64,000 nt of DNA from Staphylococcus sp. KG4-3 (GTDB taxonomy: Bacteria; Bacillota; Bacilli; Staphylococcales; Staphylococcaceae). Positions 11,493 through 20,887 of this stretch are shown here, one piece after another. Each line of letters begins with the position of its first letter. The stretch's first letter is position 1. The position numbers and the translations under genes are program-made. The notes under the pieces were generated by a model, which worked only from the letters and a program-made list of their open reading frames with translations, did not search any database and was not told where the DNA came from. The stretch spans positions 992,001 through 1,056,000 of the forward strand of contig NZ_CP166245.1 of NCBI RefSeq assembly GCF_033597815.2, written 5' to 3'.

Positions 11493-11787
11493 CGAATGAT
11501 TAATTTAAATTTAACTATAATGTATGACTTTTAAGGCATAATGTCAAGGCTGCCTATTAAATTTAATATATAACATATGTACTTTACTTCTATATAAGTT
11601 AATAATTATTTCGCTTTAATCAAATTAAAAATTGCTCATATAAAAAGGAAGTGAGCTATTTTATTTATATCAACTATCCATCTTAATCGTATTAAATCCC
11701 AATACATAAGGTATTTACGTCTGAAGATATTGTCTTCACACATATAATACATATCTAATGCAATGGCGTTGAAAAATTACAATAAAG
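11493..11787. other. Gene-free stretch upstream of the TPP riboswitch
   Basis: About 295 AT-rich bases lie between the riboswitch and the next hairpin. The ykoEDC promoter must lie in the left part on the minus strand, but I did not find a convincing -35/-10 pair. I see no reading frame with a ribosome-binding site. Confidence 0.5.
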
Positions 11788-11822
11788 GTGAGGCTGGGAC
11801 ATTTATTATGACCCAGCCTCAC
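11788..11822 (-). terminator. Perfect hairpin, terminator of the small stress-type gene
   Basis: The arms GTGAGGCTGGG and CCCAGCCTCAC pair perfectly over 11 bases around a 13-base loop. It lies 55 nt after the stop of the minus-strand small gene. It belongs to a family of related intergenic hairpins in this window. Confidence 0.75.
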
Positions 11823-11877
11823 TTGTCGGATTTACTTTTATATTTTAAAGCATGTGAAACCTATATTATTGAAAAAT

Positions 11878-12012
11878 TTAGTCTAATGAATCTTGAACAT
11901 TCTTTTTAGTTTCTTCTGTACTATCTTCAGCAGTTTCTTTCTTATCTTTTAATTTATCTTCTGCTTCTTTTGCTTGTTCTGCGGCTTTTTTGTTTAATTC
12001 TTCTTTACTCAT
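11878..12012 (-). CDS. Small highly charged hydrophilic protein, probable general-stress protein
   Basis: This 44-aa frame begins MSKEELNKKAAEQAKEAED and is almost entirely Glu, Lys, Asp, Ala and polar residues, predicted to be a disordered or single amphipathic helix. It has no Cys, Trp or Tyr. The ATG is preceded by AAAAGGAGTG at good spacing, which supports translation. The composition recalls CsbD-like and other small sigma-B dependent proteins of staphylococci, and a sigma-B-like promoter lies about 46 nt upstream. I do not assign it to a named family. Function is unknown; a role in general stress is inferred only from composition and promoter. Confidence 0.75.
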   Translation of the reverse strand: MSKEELNKKAAEQAKEAEDKLKDKKETAEDSTEETKKNVQDSLD

Positions 12013-12057
12013 AGATTAAACACTCCTTTTAAAGTATATGACTTCTATAAAGTATAT

Positions 12058-12082
12058 ATACCACAACTTAAAAAAATCAAAC
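12058..12082 (-). promoter_or_regulatory. Sigma-B-type promoter of the small charged protein
   Basis: On the minus strand GTTT (12082-12079) is separated by 15 bases from TGGTAT (12063-12058). This matches the staphylococcal sigma-B consensus GTTT-N14/15-GGGTAT with one mismatch and is placed 46 nt upstream of the start codon. Confidence 0.6.
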
Positions 12083-12254
12083 AAAACTAGTGATTTAGAT
12101 TTTAGACTTAGTTATAATCAATTTATTGTTTAATTGAATGATATAAGTGGAAAGTTGACTATACATCGATTTATATCATACTATGGACGTATTTATTAAA
12201 TTGTTAAAGACAAGAACTAATTGTTAATATATAATAACTTTTGAGGTGAATGGT

Positions 12255-13556
12255 ATGTCTTTTTTGAAGAAACACGCTGAGATATTATATAGTTATATTA
12301 TAGGCATCGTTTCGCTTTTCACAGGTCTCATCATTTTAATCAATTTACCTTTAATTGATAAATTAAATAACAAGGGTAAAATTGACTTACATATTCATAA
12401 TGTATGGGATTTTATAAACGCATTTTTTGGTGAAATAATTAGAGTGATAAGCAATTATATAGGTAATTTCCCAGTATTTAGTGCCATTATAATCATTTTA
12501 TTTGGTATTGGTGTTGTTTTGCTTGGTTTTACTCTATTTAGAACAACAAGATACGACTATGATATTTCAATATTCTTTTTAGTTATTGGTATATTATTCT
12601 TTATTATCACGTTAATATTAATGACTCAAGTTTATAGCTTTTTTGCTATTATTTTCGTAATACCATTTGCAATTCACATTGGTTACATCGTTTATAAGGA
12701 CGAGTTAAATACGGATCATAGAAAATACCATTATCTTTGGATTATTTTCAGTTATGGTTTTAGTTATTTAATTACGCAAATTGTGCTATACGGAAGAATT
12801 GATAGTGATAAAATTATACCGATTGATATTTTAAGTGTGAACACATTTTTCATAATTATGTGGTTATTAGGTCAAATGTCAATTTGGAACTTCTTATTCT
12901 TAAGAAGATCTCTTCCATTAACTAAGCAAGAACTTGGTGAAGAAGAACCAGAATTATCAAGAACAAGTAAAGGCACAGTAACGAATCAAACGAAAGAAAC
13001 TTGGAAAAACTTACAAGATAAAACAACAGAATTTACTAGAAAAACACGTAGAAGTGTAGATATTCAAAAAGTAAGAGATAAAAAGGATAAATTCATTACA
13101 AAGTGGAAAGATAAAATAGATATTCAAGAGGATGATATTCCTAATTGGATGAAAATACCAAAATGGGTAAAATCAGCATATGTAGAATTGTTTTGTGGCG
13201 CAGTGCTATTATTTTTCACTTTAATTGAATTTAACAATAGAAATTCATTGTTCGTTTCTGGCAATTGGGAGATTTCTCAAACGCAATATGTAATTGAGTG
13301 GATAACATTGCTAATCTTAATGTTTATTATCATTATTTATATATTAACGACATTAACGAATTTCTTAAAAGATAGATTTTACTATTTACAATTATTTATG
13401 GTCAGTCTATTATTCTTCAAATTACTTACTGAATTCGTGAATATTATGGTACATGGCTTATTACTTTCAATTTTCATAACACCAATATTACTAATTATGT
13501 TAATTGCTATTGTAGTAGCCTTTGTAATGAAATTGCGTGAACCAAGTAAATATTAA
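12255..13556 (+). CDS. Polytopic membrane protein with central cytoplasmic-type charged region, function unknown
   Basis: The 433-aa protein has about six hydrophobic segments in residues 8-215, a charged Lys/Glu/Thr-rich stretch (about 215-300, with repeated KDK- and RKT-type segments), then about four more segments to the C terminus. I do not recognise a catalytic motif or transporter family signature. The start ATG at 12255 has GAGGTG six bases upstream; an earlier ATG at 12246 overlaps this site. It is monocistronic: 240 nt of AT-rich DNA before it and a hairpin after it. Homologues of this layout are, to my knowledge, confined to staphylococci. No function is claimed. Confidence 0.8.
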   Translation: MSFLKKHAEILYSYIIGIVSLFTGLIILINLPLIDKLNNKGKIDLHIHNVWDFINAFFGEIIRVISNYIGNFPVFSAIIIILFGIGVVLLGFTLFRTTRYDYDISIFFLVIGILFFIITLILMTQVYSFFAIIFVIPFAIHIGYIVYKDELNTDHRKYHYLWIIFSYGFSYLITQIVLYGRIDSDKIIPIDILSVNTFFIIMWLLGQMSIWNFLFLRRSLPLTKQELGEEEPELSRTSKGTVTNQTKETWKNLQDKTTEFTRKTRRSVDIQKVRDKKDKFITKWKDKIDIQEDDIPNWMKIPKWVKSAYVELFCGAVLLFFTLIEFNNRNSLFVSGNWEISQTQYVIEWITLLILMFIIIIYILTTLTNFLKDRFYYLQLFMVSLLFFKLLTEFVNIMVHGLLLSIFITPILLIMLIAIVVAFVMKLREPSKY

Positions 13557-13711
13557 CGTACTAACAATATTGAAGTGGATAAAGAGTAGGATTAGATCTT
13601 AATGAATAAATAAGGTTATATCGACTGACACCGTTAAAGTTGACTATCGAAGAATAAAGTTTATGATAAGTGCACTTTTCATTTTAGTCAGGTTTTACCA
13701 ATAATATTTTT

Positions 13712-13747
13712 AAAGGCTGAGACATATATTTGTTGTCTCGGCCTTTA
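13712..13747 (+). terminator. Hairpin terminator after the membrane protein gene
   Basis: AAAGGCTGAGACA pairs with TGTCTCGGCCTTT, and the 3' arm leads into TAATTTTT. It is another member of the GCTGGGACA/TGTCTCAGC-type intergenic hairpins. The rest of the 313-nt gap to the next gene shows no gene. Confidence 0.75.
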
Positions 13748-13869
13748 ATTTTTACTAACAATAATGTAGTGATTTAAAGATAATTGATGTTACGATAGGG
13801 TTGAGATGATAGAATAAGTAAGCGAAGAAAAATTATAAATATAAAAAGCAGAAAGGCTGACATAATTTT

Positions 13870-15039
13870 ATGAAAACTGCCACATTAAATAGAGGTAAAG
13901 AAACAAAGTATTTAAATGAATATCCACTTATAGATGAAGATGATATTTACTCACATGATCATTTAAAAGAAGGAGATTTATTTTATTTAGTCAATAACCA
14001 GGAACAATATATTGCTACTGCATATGTCGGTAAGCAACATAAAGGAATTGGCTGGGTTTTAAGTTACGATAAAAATGAAGTGATTAACACGCAATTTTTT
14101 GAGAGATTATTTGAAACAGCAAAATCTGAAAGAACGTATTTTTATAATGTCGACGGAACAAACGCTTTTAGAGTTTTTAATGGTGAAGGTGATGGTGTTG
14201 GAGGTCTGACAATAGACAACTACGATGGTCATTTCTTAATTCAATGGTATTCAAAAGGGATTTATAAATTTCGTTATAATATACTATCAGCCTTAAAAGC
14301 TATATTTCCTTATACTTCAATATACGAGAAAATGCGTTTCAAAGATGCAGAAATTAAAGGTGGTTTTGTTGATGGTGACGCACCAGATTTCCCGATAGTA
14401 ATTGAAGAAAACTATACTTTCTACAATGTGCACTTAGATGATGGACCAATGACTGGTATCTTTCTAGATCAGAAAGAAGTACGTAAAAAATTAAAAGATC
14501 AATACGCGGAAGATAAAGAAGTGTTAAATGTTTTTAGTTATACAGGTGCATTTTCAGTAGTTGCAGCAGAAAAGGCTGAAATGACAACAAGCGTAGATTT
14601 AGCAAACCGTTCTCGTCCTTTAACAGAAGAGAATTTTGGGTTAAATAGTATTGACCCTAAATCGCAATATATTTATGTAATGGATACATTTGATTTTTAT
14701 AATTATGCACGTCGTCATGATTTATTTTATGACACGATTGTTATAGATCCGCCAAGTTTTTCTAGAAATAAGAAAAAAACGTTTTCTGTACAAAAAGATT
14801 ACGATAAATTAATTTTAGGTGCTCTAGATATACTTGGACCTGATGGTACACTACTATTGTGTACAAATAATAGCGCATTTTCATTAAAAGCATTTAAAAA
14901 TGTAGTAAATTCAACATTAGAAGCGGAAAATGTAGATTACGAAATTGTTGATGTAATGGGCTTGCCTAAAGACTTTAAAACACATCCTCATTACAAACCT
15001 TCTAAATATCTAAAAGCTATTTTTGTAAAAATAAAGTAA
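13870..15039 (+). CDS. Class I SAM-dependent rRNA methyltransferase, RlmI/YwbD family
   Basis: The 389-aa protein has the layout of RlmI-type 23S rRNA cytosine C5 methyltransferases: an N-terminal PUA-like RNA-binding domain (about 1-75), a linker domain, and a Rossmann methyltransferase domain from about residue 190. Visible motifs are the SAM-binding NVFSYTGAFS near 220-229, an acidic motif II SVDLANRSR, and the catalytic-type IDPPSFSRNKK near 294-304. The family methylates ribosomal RNA; the exact base is not provable here. The upstream ribosome-binding site is weak (AAAGG, long spacing). It is followed 59 nt later by a small gene that may be co-transcribed. Confidence 0.88.
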   Translation: MKTATLNRGKETKYLNEYPLIDEDDIYSHDHLKEGDLFYLVNNQEQYIATAYVGKQHKGIGWVLSYDKNEVINTQFFERLFETAKSERTYFYNVDGTNAFRVFNGEGDGVGGLTIDNYDGHFLIQWYSKGIYKFRYNILSALKAIFPYTSIYEKMRFKDAEIKGGFVDGDAPDFPIVIEENYTFYNVHLDDGPMTGIFLDQKEVRKKLKDQYAEDKEVLNVFSYTGAFSVVAAEKAEMTTSVDLANRSRPLTEENFGLNSIDPKSQYIYVMDTFDFYNYARRHDLFYDTIVIDPPSFSRNKKKTFSVQKDYDKLILGALDILGPDGTLLLCTNNSAFSLKAFKNVVNSTLEAENVDYEIVDVMGLPKDFKTHPHYKPSKYLKAIFVKIK

Positions 15040-15098
15040 AACTATGAAAAAAGGGTATTATTTTTAATGTGAATGAATTTACTTAAGGAGTGAACGAG

Positions 15099-15641
15099 AT
15101 GAGCTTTAAAAATAAAATAACGAATAAATTAACAAATAAAGTAGGTAATAAAGTACTGAAAATTGAAGATATTAAACAAAAAAGTAATATACCTACAACA
15201 AATATTGAGATTGAGGAACGTCGTGAAAGAGCACAAGCACTTGTTAGAAAAAAATCGGTTTTATCTTCAAGTGTAAGTATTGTGCCGATTCCAGGTTTAG
15301 ACTTCGGTGTAGATATTAAGCTTATGAGAGATATTATTGAAGATGTTAACAAGATATATGGTCTTGACCATAAACAGGTTAATAATATGGGAGACGATAT
15401 GAAAGAACGTGTCTTTGCAGCGGCTGCAATCCAAGGAAGCCAATTTATAGGTAAAAAAGTATCCAATGCAATATTGAAAGTGGTTGTTCGAGATGTAGCT
15501 AAACGAGTAGCGGCAAAACAAACTAAATGGTTTCCGATTCTTGGTCAAGCAATCTCTGCTTCAATAAGTTATTACTTCATGAAGAAAATAGGGGAAGAAC
15601 ATATACAAAAATGTGAAAAAGTTGTAAAAACACTAGTTTAA
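15099..15641 (+). CDS. Conserved small protein with DUF697-like hydrophobic core
   Basis: The 180-aa protein starts with a basic amphipathic region (SFKNKITNKLTNKVGNKVLK). It then has VPIPGLDFGVDIKLMRDIIEDVNKIYGL, residues about 67-94, which resembles the proline-glycine core and YGL segment of DUF697/YcjF-type domains. A second glycine-containing amphipathic region near the C terminus (VAAKQTKWFPILGQAISASISYYF) could be membrane-associated. The ATG at 15099 has AAGGAG eight bases upstream. It follows the methyltransferase in the same direction. Family assignment is by motif resemblance only; function is unknown. Confidence 0.7.
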   Translation: MSFKNKITNKLTNKVGNKVLKIEDIKQKSNIPTTNIEIEERRERAQALVRKKSVLSSSVSIVPIPGLDFGVDIKLMRDIIEDVNKIYGLDHKQVNNMGDDMKERVFAAAAIQGSQFIGKKVSNAILKVVVRDVAKRVAAKQTKWFPILGQAISASISYYFMKKIGEEHIQKCEKVVKTLV

Positions 15642-15805
15642 AACTATAGCGTTTTCACAAAATGGTTAAAATTCGTTGAATATTGTCATATCATGGGTGC
15701 AACGAATTGAATTTATATGTATAATTTGGTAATGTTATTATATAAAACTATGCTAGGTTTTATAATAAACTAACGATTCTAACTATACGAAGGAGATATC
15801 ATATT

Positions 15806-16072
15806 ATGGAACAAAAATCATATGTAATTATTGACGAAACAGGTATCCACGCTCGTCCAGCGACAATGCTTGTTCAAACTGCTTCAAAATTCGACTCAGA
15901 TATTCAATTAGAATATAACGGTAAAAAAGTTAACTTGAAATCAATCATGGGTGTTATGAGTTTAGGTGTAGGTAAAGATGCTGAAATCACTATCTACGCT
16001 GATGGTAGCGATGAAACTGACGCAATTGAAGCGATAACAGATATCTTATCTAAAGAAGGATTAACTAAATAA
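15806..16072 (+). CDS. ptsH: Phosphocarrier protein HPr
   Basis: HPr (88 aa) passes phosphate from enzyme I to the sugar-specific EII proteins. His15, the phosphorylation site, is in [10 protein letters not shown], and the regulatory Ser46 used by HPr kinase is in [13 protein letters not shown]. Phospho-Ser46 HPr is the CcpA corepressor in Firmicutes, so the gene matters for catabolite repression. A strong GAAGGAG precedes the ATG. The AT-rich upstream region has TATAAT boxes at 15720 and 15761, but neither has a clear -35. ptsI starts 2 nt after the stop. Confidence 0.98.
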   Translation: MEQKSYVIIDETGIHARPATMLVQTASKFDSDIQLEYNGKKVNLKSIMGVMSLGVGKDAEITIYADGSDETDAIEAITDILSKEGLTK

Positions 16073-16074
16073 TT

Positions 16075-17790
16075 ATGTCTAATTATATTAATGGCATAGC
16101 TGCATCTGATGGTGTAGCTATTGCTAAAGCATATTTATTAGTTGAACCTGACCTTTCATTTGATAGTGAAAAGGTAACAGATGTCGACGCTGAAATTGCA
16201 AAGTTTAACCATGCTATCGAAACATCTAAAGTTGAATTAACTAAGATTAGAAATAATGCAGAAGAGAATTTAGGTGCCGATAAGGCAGCGATTTTTGATG
16301 CACATTTATTAGTTTTAGATGATCCTGAATTAATTCAACCGATTGAAGAAAAAATTAAAAACGAACAAGTTAACGCACCAACTGCATTATCTGATGTAAC
16401 TGGACAATTTATCACAATATTCGAATCAATGGATAATGAATACATGAAAGAGCGTGCTGCTGATATTAGAGACGTTTCAAAACGTGTGTTAGCACACATC
16501 TTAGGTGTAGAATTACCAAATCCTAGTATGATTGATGAAAGCGTTGTTATAATCGGAAATGATTTAACACCTTCAGATACTGCTCAGTTAAACAAAGAAT
16601 TTGTACAAGGGTTTGTTACAAATATTGGTGGTAGAACATCACATTCTGCAATTATGAGTCGTTCATTAGAAATTGCTGCAGTCGTGGGCACTAAGTCAAT
16701 TACTAAAGAAGTGAAACAAGGCGATATGATTATCGTTGATGGTTTAACTGGTGAAGTTATTATTGACCCAACTGAAGATGAAGTTATAGCGTATCAAAAT
16801 AAACGTGAGCGTTTCTTTGAAGATAAGCAAGCGTTACAACAATTACGTGATGAACCATCAACAACAGCTGATGGGACGCATGTAGAGCTTGCTGCTAATA
16901 TAGGTACACCAGATGACTTAAAAGGTGTTATCGAAAATGGCGCAGAAGGTATTGGATTATACCGTACTGAGTTCTTATATATGGGTAGAGATGAAATGCC
17001 AACTGAAGATGAACAATTTGAGGCTTATAAAAAAGTATTGGAAACAATGGAAGATAAGCGTGTTGTTGTACGTACTTTAGATATTGGTGGCGACAAAGAG
17101 TTACCGTATTTAAACTTACCTGAAGAAATGAATCCGTTCTTAGGATATCGTGCAATTCGTTTATGCTTAGATCAACCAGATATTTTCAGACCGCAATTAA
17201 GAGCATTATTACGTGCATCTACTTACGGTAAATTAAATATCATGTTCCCAATGGTTGCCACAATCAAAGAGTTCCGCGATGCAAAAGCACTATTATTAGA
17301 AGAAAAAGAAAATTTAATAAACGAAGGCATTGAAGTATCTGATGATATTGAATTAGGTATTATGGTAGAGATACCATCAACTGCTGCTCTAGCAGATGTA
17401 TTTGCTAAAGAAGTTGATTTCTTTAGTATTGGCACAAATGACTTGATTCAATATACAATGGCTGCCGATCGTATGTCTGAGCGTGTTTCTTACTTGTATC
17501 AACCATACAATCCTTCAATTTTACGTTTAGTGAAACAAGTGATTGAAGCTTCACATAATGAAGGTAAATGGACTGGTATGTGCGGAGAAATGGCTGGAGA
17601 CGAAACTGCTATTCCATTGTTACTAGGTATAGGTTTAGATGAGTTTTCAATGAGTGCAACATCTATATTGAAGGCACGTCGACAAATCAAAGGTTTAAGT
17701 CAAAATGAAATGGAAGAACTAGCGAATAGAGCAATTAATTGTGCGACTTCAGAAGAAGTACAAGAATTGGTCGAACAATACGCGAAATAA
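16075..17790 (+). CDS. ptsI: PTS enzyme I (phosphoenolpyruvate-protein phosphotransferase)
   Basis: Enzyme I (571 aa, normal length) takes phosphate from PEP and gives it to HPr. The active His190 is in [14 protein letters not shown]. The C-terminal PEP-binding TIM-barrel shows [43 protein letters not shown] and the MCGEMAGD motif with the catalytic-type Cys near residue 503. Translation is likely coupled to ptsH because the intergenic gap is 2 nt and the AAAGAAGGA ribosome-binding site is within ptsH. A strong terminator follows. Confidence 0.98.
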   Translation: MSNYINGIAASDGVAIAKAYLLVEPDLSFDSEKVTDVDAEIAKFNHAIETSKVELTKIRNNAEENLGADKAAIFDAHLLVLDDPELIQPIEEKIKNEQVNAPTALSDVTGQFITIFESMDNEYMKERAADIRDVSKRVLAHILGVELPNPSMIDESVVIIGNDLTPSDTAQLNKEFVQGFVTNIGGRTSHSAIMSRSLEIAAVVGTKSITKEVKQGDMIIVDGLTGEVIIDPTEDEVIAYQNKRERFFEDKQALQQLRDEPSTTADGTHVELAANIGTPDDLKGVIENGAEGIGLYRTEFLYMGRDEMPTEDEQFEAYKKVLETMEDKRVVVRTLDIGGDKELPYLNLPEEMNPFLGYRAIRLCLDQPDIFRPQLRALLRASTYGKLNIMFPMVATIKEFRDAKALLLEEKENLINEGIEVSDDIELGIMVEIPSTAALADVFAKEVDFFSIGTNDLIQYTMAADRMSERVSYLYQPYNPSILRLVKQVIEASHNEGKWTGMCGEMAGDETAIPLLLGIGLDEFSMSATSILKARRQIKGLSQNEMEELANRAINCATSEEVQELVEQYAK

Positions 17791-17856
17791 AATTTTTGAA
17801 TAATTTTGTAAGCGAATGCATATAAGTATTGAATTACTTTAGGTTTCGCTACATTT

Positions 17857-17901
17857 AAAAACTGTTCACAGAGTTAAATAACTTTGTGAACAGTTTTTTT
17901 G
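17857..17901 (+). terminator. Terminator of ptsHI (bidirectional with the nrdH-like gene)
   Basis: AAAAACTGTTCACA and TGTGAACAGTTTTTTT form a 14-bp stem with flanking A and T runs, between convergent genes. Confidence 0.9.
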
Positions 17902-17991
17902 ATTATTCAAGTCTTTTAATGCACAATTATTGTAAAATGCAACTTTCTGAGTTAGGTTTGATATATAAGTTAATGGGATGGAGAAGGGTAA

Positions 17992-18222
17992 CTAATTTAA
18001 ATTCAAACTTTGATTGATTTTATCCATATCAATTTGATACATTGGTTCGCCATCTATTAAGATAAATGGTGTAGCAAATGCATCATAATCCATCATTTCG
18101 TTTCTGAATTTTGAATTGCTAATATTTTTTTCAGTATAGTCAATTGCTTTATCTGATAAGTAATTTTTGATAAATGTACAAGGTGGGCAATCGTTTTGAG
18201 TGTAAATAATAATTTCAGTCAT
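17992..18222 (-). CDS. Glutaredoxin/NrdH-like thiol-disulfide protein
   Basis: The 76-aa protein is a minimal thioredoxin-fold redoxin: a beta strand EIIIYTQNDCPPC with the active-site Cys12-Pro-Pro-Cys15, then a cis-proline segment ATPFILIDGEP, typical of glutaredoxins and NrdH. The ATG at 18222 has AAAGGAC eight bases upstream; the longer in-frame reading through this site is unlikely. It is monocistronic and divergent from cydAB. It could reduce ribonucleotide reductase or another dithiol partner; there is no nrd gene in the window, so the partner is unknown. Confidence 0.85.
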   Translation of the reverse strand: MTEIIIYTQNDCPPCTFIKNYLSDKAIDYTEKNISNSKFRNEMMDYDAFATPFILIDGEPMYQIDMDKINQSLNLN

Positions 18223-18366
18223 AGTACTTTGTCCTTTCTTCATTATAATTTACTTAAATATAAAAAACTTTAATAAATATTTCAAGTTTAAAAAATATAT
18301 GTTATTGGTCATTAATTTGTCACTTTATTTTGAGCGCAATTTATTTTAAAAAAATGTAAAGCAGTT

Positions 18367-18399
18367 TATAATGAATGGACGTTGTGATTTTTGTCACAA
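18367..18399 (+). promoter_or_regulatory. cydAB promoter with Rex operator
   Basis: TATAAT at 18367-18372 is a good -10 box, though the -35 is weak. Immediately downstream, 18382-18399 reads TTGTGATTTTTGTCACAA, a perfect TTGTGA-N6-TCACAA dyad, the operator of the redox repressor Rex. Its position at and just after the predicted start site suits repression that is relieved when NADH is high. Confidence 0.88.
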
Positions 18400-18420
18400 A
18401 TAAATAAAAAAGGTGATATT

Positions 18421-19776
18421 ATGGATTCAGTTGAATTAGCACGCTTTCTAACTGCGATGACACTCGCAGTTCATATAATTTTTGCAACAATCGGAGTAGG
18501 TGTACCGGTCATGTTTGCTGTTGCTGAATTTTTAGGGATTAAGAAAAATGATCCATCATATACGGCTATGGCTAAAAGATGGTCCAAAGGATATACCATT
18601 ACAGTGGCAGTCGGTGTTGTAACCGGTACTATAATTGGTTTACAATTGTCGCTACTTTGGCCAACCTTTATGCAAATGGGTGGTCATGTTATAGCTTTAC
18701 CGTTATTTATGGAAACTTTTGCTTTCTTCTTTGAAGCAATTTTCTTGAGTATTTATTTATATACATGGGATCGTTTTAAAGGGAAATGGACACATTTTCT
18801 TATAAGTATTCCAGTTATATTAGGTGGCTCATTTTCCGCATTCTTTATCACAGCAGTTAACTCATTTATGAATACACCTGCTGGATTTGAAATGAAAAAT
18901 GGAAAAATGGTAAATGTAGAGCCACTAGCAGCAATGTTTAATGATTCATTTTTAATACGTTCATTTCACGTTGTAGCCACTGCGTTAATGACAATGGCAT
19001 TTGTATTAGCTGCTATTGCAGCATTTAAATTGTTAAAAAATAAATTTAAAAAAGATACTGAGTATCATAAAAAAGCACTTAAATTAACTATGATTTTAGG
19101 TGTAATATTTACCTTGGGATCAATGTTAGCTGGGGACTTGTCAGCAAAATTCTTACATCAAGAGCAACCAGAAAAACTAGCAGCATATGAATGGCATTTT
19201 GATACAGAATCAAATGCAGATTTAGTATTATTTGGTTCATTAGATGAAAAAACGCAAGAAGTTTCAGGTGCGCTTAAAATTCCTGGCATTTTAAGTTTCT
19301 TAGCAGATAATAATACAGATACAGAAGTAAAAGGTTTAAATGATTTCCCTAAGGAATTACATCCGCCTATGATTGTACATTATTATTTTGACTTAATGGT
19401 TTCTATGGGTGTATTTTGCCTTATAGTATCGGGTGCCTACGTGTTGACACTTGTGTTTAAAAAATTACGGAAATACACACATTCTAAACCGATGTTGTAT
19501 GGTGCTTTATTGACCGGACCAGCGGCAATGTTGGCAATTGAGTTTGGTTGGTTCTTAACAGAACAAGGCCGTCAACCATGGATAGTTCGTGGCTATCTAA
19601 AAGTAGCTGATGCTGCAACACAAGCAGGTGGCCTGACACTTGTAACGATATTATTTGGGTTACTTTATATCGTGCTTATGGTTACTTCTGCTTATGTACT
19701 GATTCGTATGTTTAGGCATAAACCAGCTTATAAAGACGTTGAAGCATTAGCTTCAGAAAGAGGTGAAGCAGAATGA
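18421..19776 (+). CDS. cydA: Cytochrome bd ubiquinol/menaquinol oxidase subunit I
   Basis: CydA (451 aa) carries haems b558, b595 and d of the high-affinity, non-proton-pumping quinol oxidase. It has about nine membrane segments. His18 in TAMTLAVHIIF corresponds to the conserved haem ligand near the N terminus, and the family signature GRQPW is near residue 390 (EQGRQPWIV). The Q-loop region is short, as usual in Gram-positives. The ATG at 18421 has AAAGGTGA seven bases upstream. The stop overlaps the cydB start by 4 nt (ATGA). Rex control is indicated by the operator just upstream. Confidence 0.96.
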   Translation: MDSVELARFLTAMTLAVHIIFATIGVGVPVMFAVAEFLGIKKNDPSYTAMAKRWSKGYTITVAVGVVTGTIIGLQLSLLWPTFMQMGGHVIALPLFMETFAFFFEAIFLSIYLYTWDRFKGKWTHFLISIPVILGGSFSAFFITAVNSFMNTPAGFEMKNGKMVNVEPLAAMFNDSFLIRSFHVVATALMTMAFVLAAIAAFKLLKNKFKKDTEYHKKALKLTMILGVIFTLGSMLAGDLSAKFLHQEQPEKLAAYEWHFDTESNADLVLFGSLDEKTQEVSGALKIPGILSFLADNNTDTEVKGLNDFPKELHPPMIVHYYFDLMVSMGVFCLIVSGAYVLTLVFKKLRKYTHSKPMLYGALLTGPAAMLAIEFGWFLTEQGRQPWIVRGYLKVADAATQAGGLTLVTILFGLLYIVLMVTSAYVLIRMFRHKPAYKDVEALASERGEAE

Positions 19777-20789
19777 TATTTGCTTACATTGGTATTTCAG
19801 TGCTTTGGATTTTCTTATTCTGTTACATCATTATCGCCTCAATTGATTTTGGTGCAGGCTTTTTTACACTACATGCAAAAATTACGAAGCAAGATAAGAA
19901 AATTAATCATTTAATCGCTCGTTATCTTAATCCAGTATGGGAAGTAACAAATGTGTTCTTTGTATTTTTCTTCGTAGGAATGGTTGGGTTCTTCCCTGAT
20001 ACAGCGAAGTATTTTGGTACAGTGTTACTATTGCCAGCGTCAATTGCGTTAATTTTGCTTTCGATTAGAGGTGGCTTTTATGCGTTTGAAAACTATGGCC
20101 CAGATACTAAGTTACCATGGTTAGCGATGTATGGCATTGCTGGATTATTGATTCCGGCTGCGCTAGCTACAACGTTAACAATATCTGAAGGTGGATATAT
20201 TACTGGAACAGAGAATCATTTAGATTTAAACTGGTTAGAACTATTGCTTAGTCCATATTCATGGTCCGTAGTATTTTTAGCGATTATTTCAGTACTTTAT
20301 ATCTCGTCAGGTTTTCTTACATTTTACGCTTCTAAAGCAAAAGATAAGCCAGCATACAATTTATTGAGATATTGGTTCTTAATTTGGGGAGCTCCTATGA
20401 TTGCTGTATCATTATTTGTATTCTTGTCATTGCGTTTACAAAATGAAGGACACTTCTTAAATGCAGTAACAAATTATTGGTGGATGTTCCTATTAAGCTT
20501 TATATGTTTTGTTGGTGCAATGGTATTAACACTTATGAAAAAAGGACATGGTTATGCTTTTGCATTAGTAATTTTACAAATGGGCTTTGCGTTCTTTGGA
20601 TATGGTGCCAGTAAATTGCCTTATATATTATATCCTTACATTCGAATAGATGAAGGTGTTGTAAATAGTAGCATGGCAATAGCCTTAATTATTGTGTTTA
20701 TTTTAGGTTTACTTTTACTCATTCCATCGTTAATATTATTATTAAGATTATTTGTCTTCGATAAAAAATATGTAGAAGGCAAAAAATAA
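19773..20789 (+). CDS. cydB: Cytochrome bd oxidase subunit II
   Basis: CydB (338 aa) is the second integral membrane subunit, with about eight hydrophobic helices. The N-terminal IDFGAGFF and NPVWEVTNVF segments match the conserved first two helices of the CydB family. It overlaps cydA by 4 nt, with the ribosome-binding AGAGGTGAAG in the end of cydA, so the two subunits are translationally coupled. ktrC follows in the same direction after about 100 nt. Confidence 0.95.
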   Translation: MIFAYIGISVLWIFLFCYIIIASIDFGAGFFTLHAKITKQDKKINHLIARYLNPVWEVTNVFFVFFFVGMVGFFPDTAKYFGTVLLLPASIALILLSIRGGFYAFENYGPDTKLPWLAMYGIAGLLIPAALATTLTISEGGYITGTENHLDLNWLELLLSPYSWSVVFLAIISVLYISSGFLTFYASKAKDKPAYNLLRYWFLIWGAPMIAVSLFVFLSLRLQNEGHFLNAVTNYWWMFLLSFICFVGAMVLTLMKKGHGYAFALVILQMGFAFFGYGASKLPYILYPYIRIDEGVVNSSMAIALIIVFILGLLLLIPSLILLLRLFVFDKKYVEGKK

Positions 20790-20887
20790 CTTAATATTTT
20801 CAAATGTGGTTATATTACTTGAAAGCAATACTTCTCAAAGTAAAGTTTTCAAGTAATATGCCACAATTTTTAAATTGGAGGACGCAT

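Noticed and set aside
15720-15766. TATAAT boxes before ptsH as promoters
   Set aside because: Neither has a convincing -35 at 16-18 bases; not listed as features.
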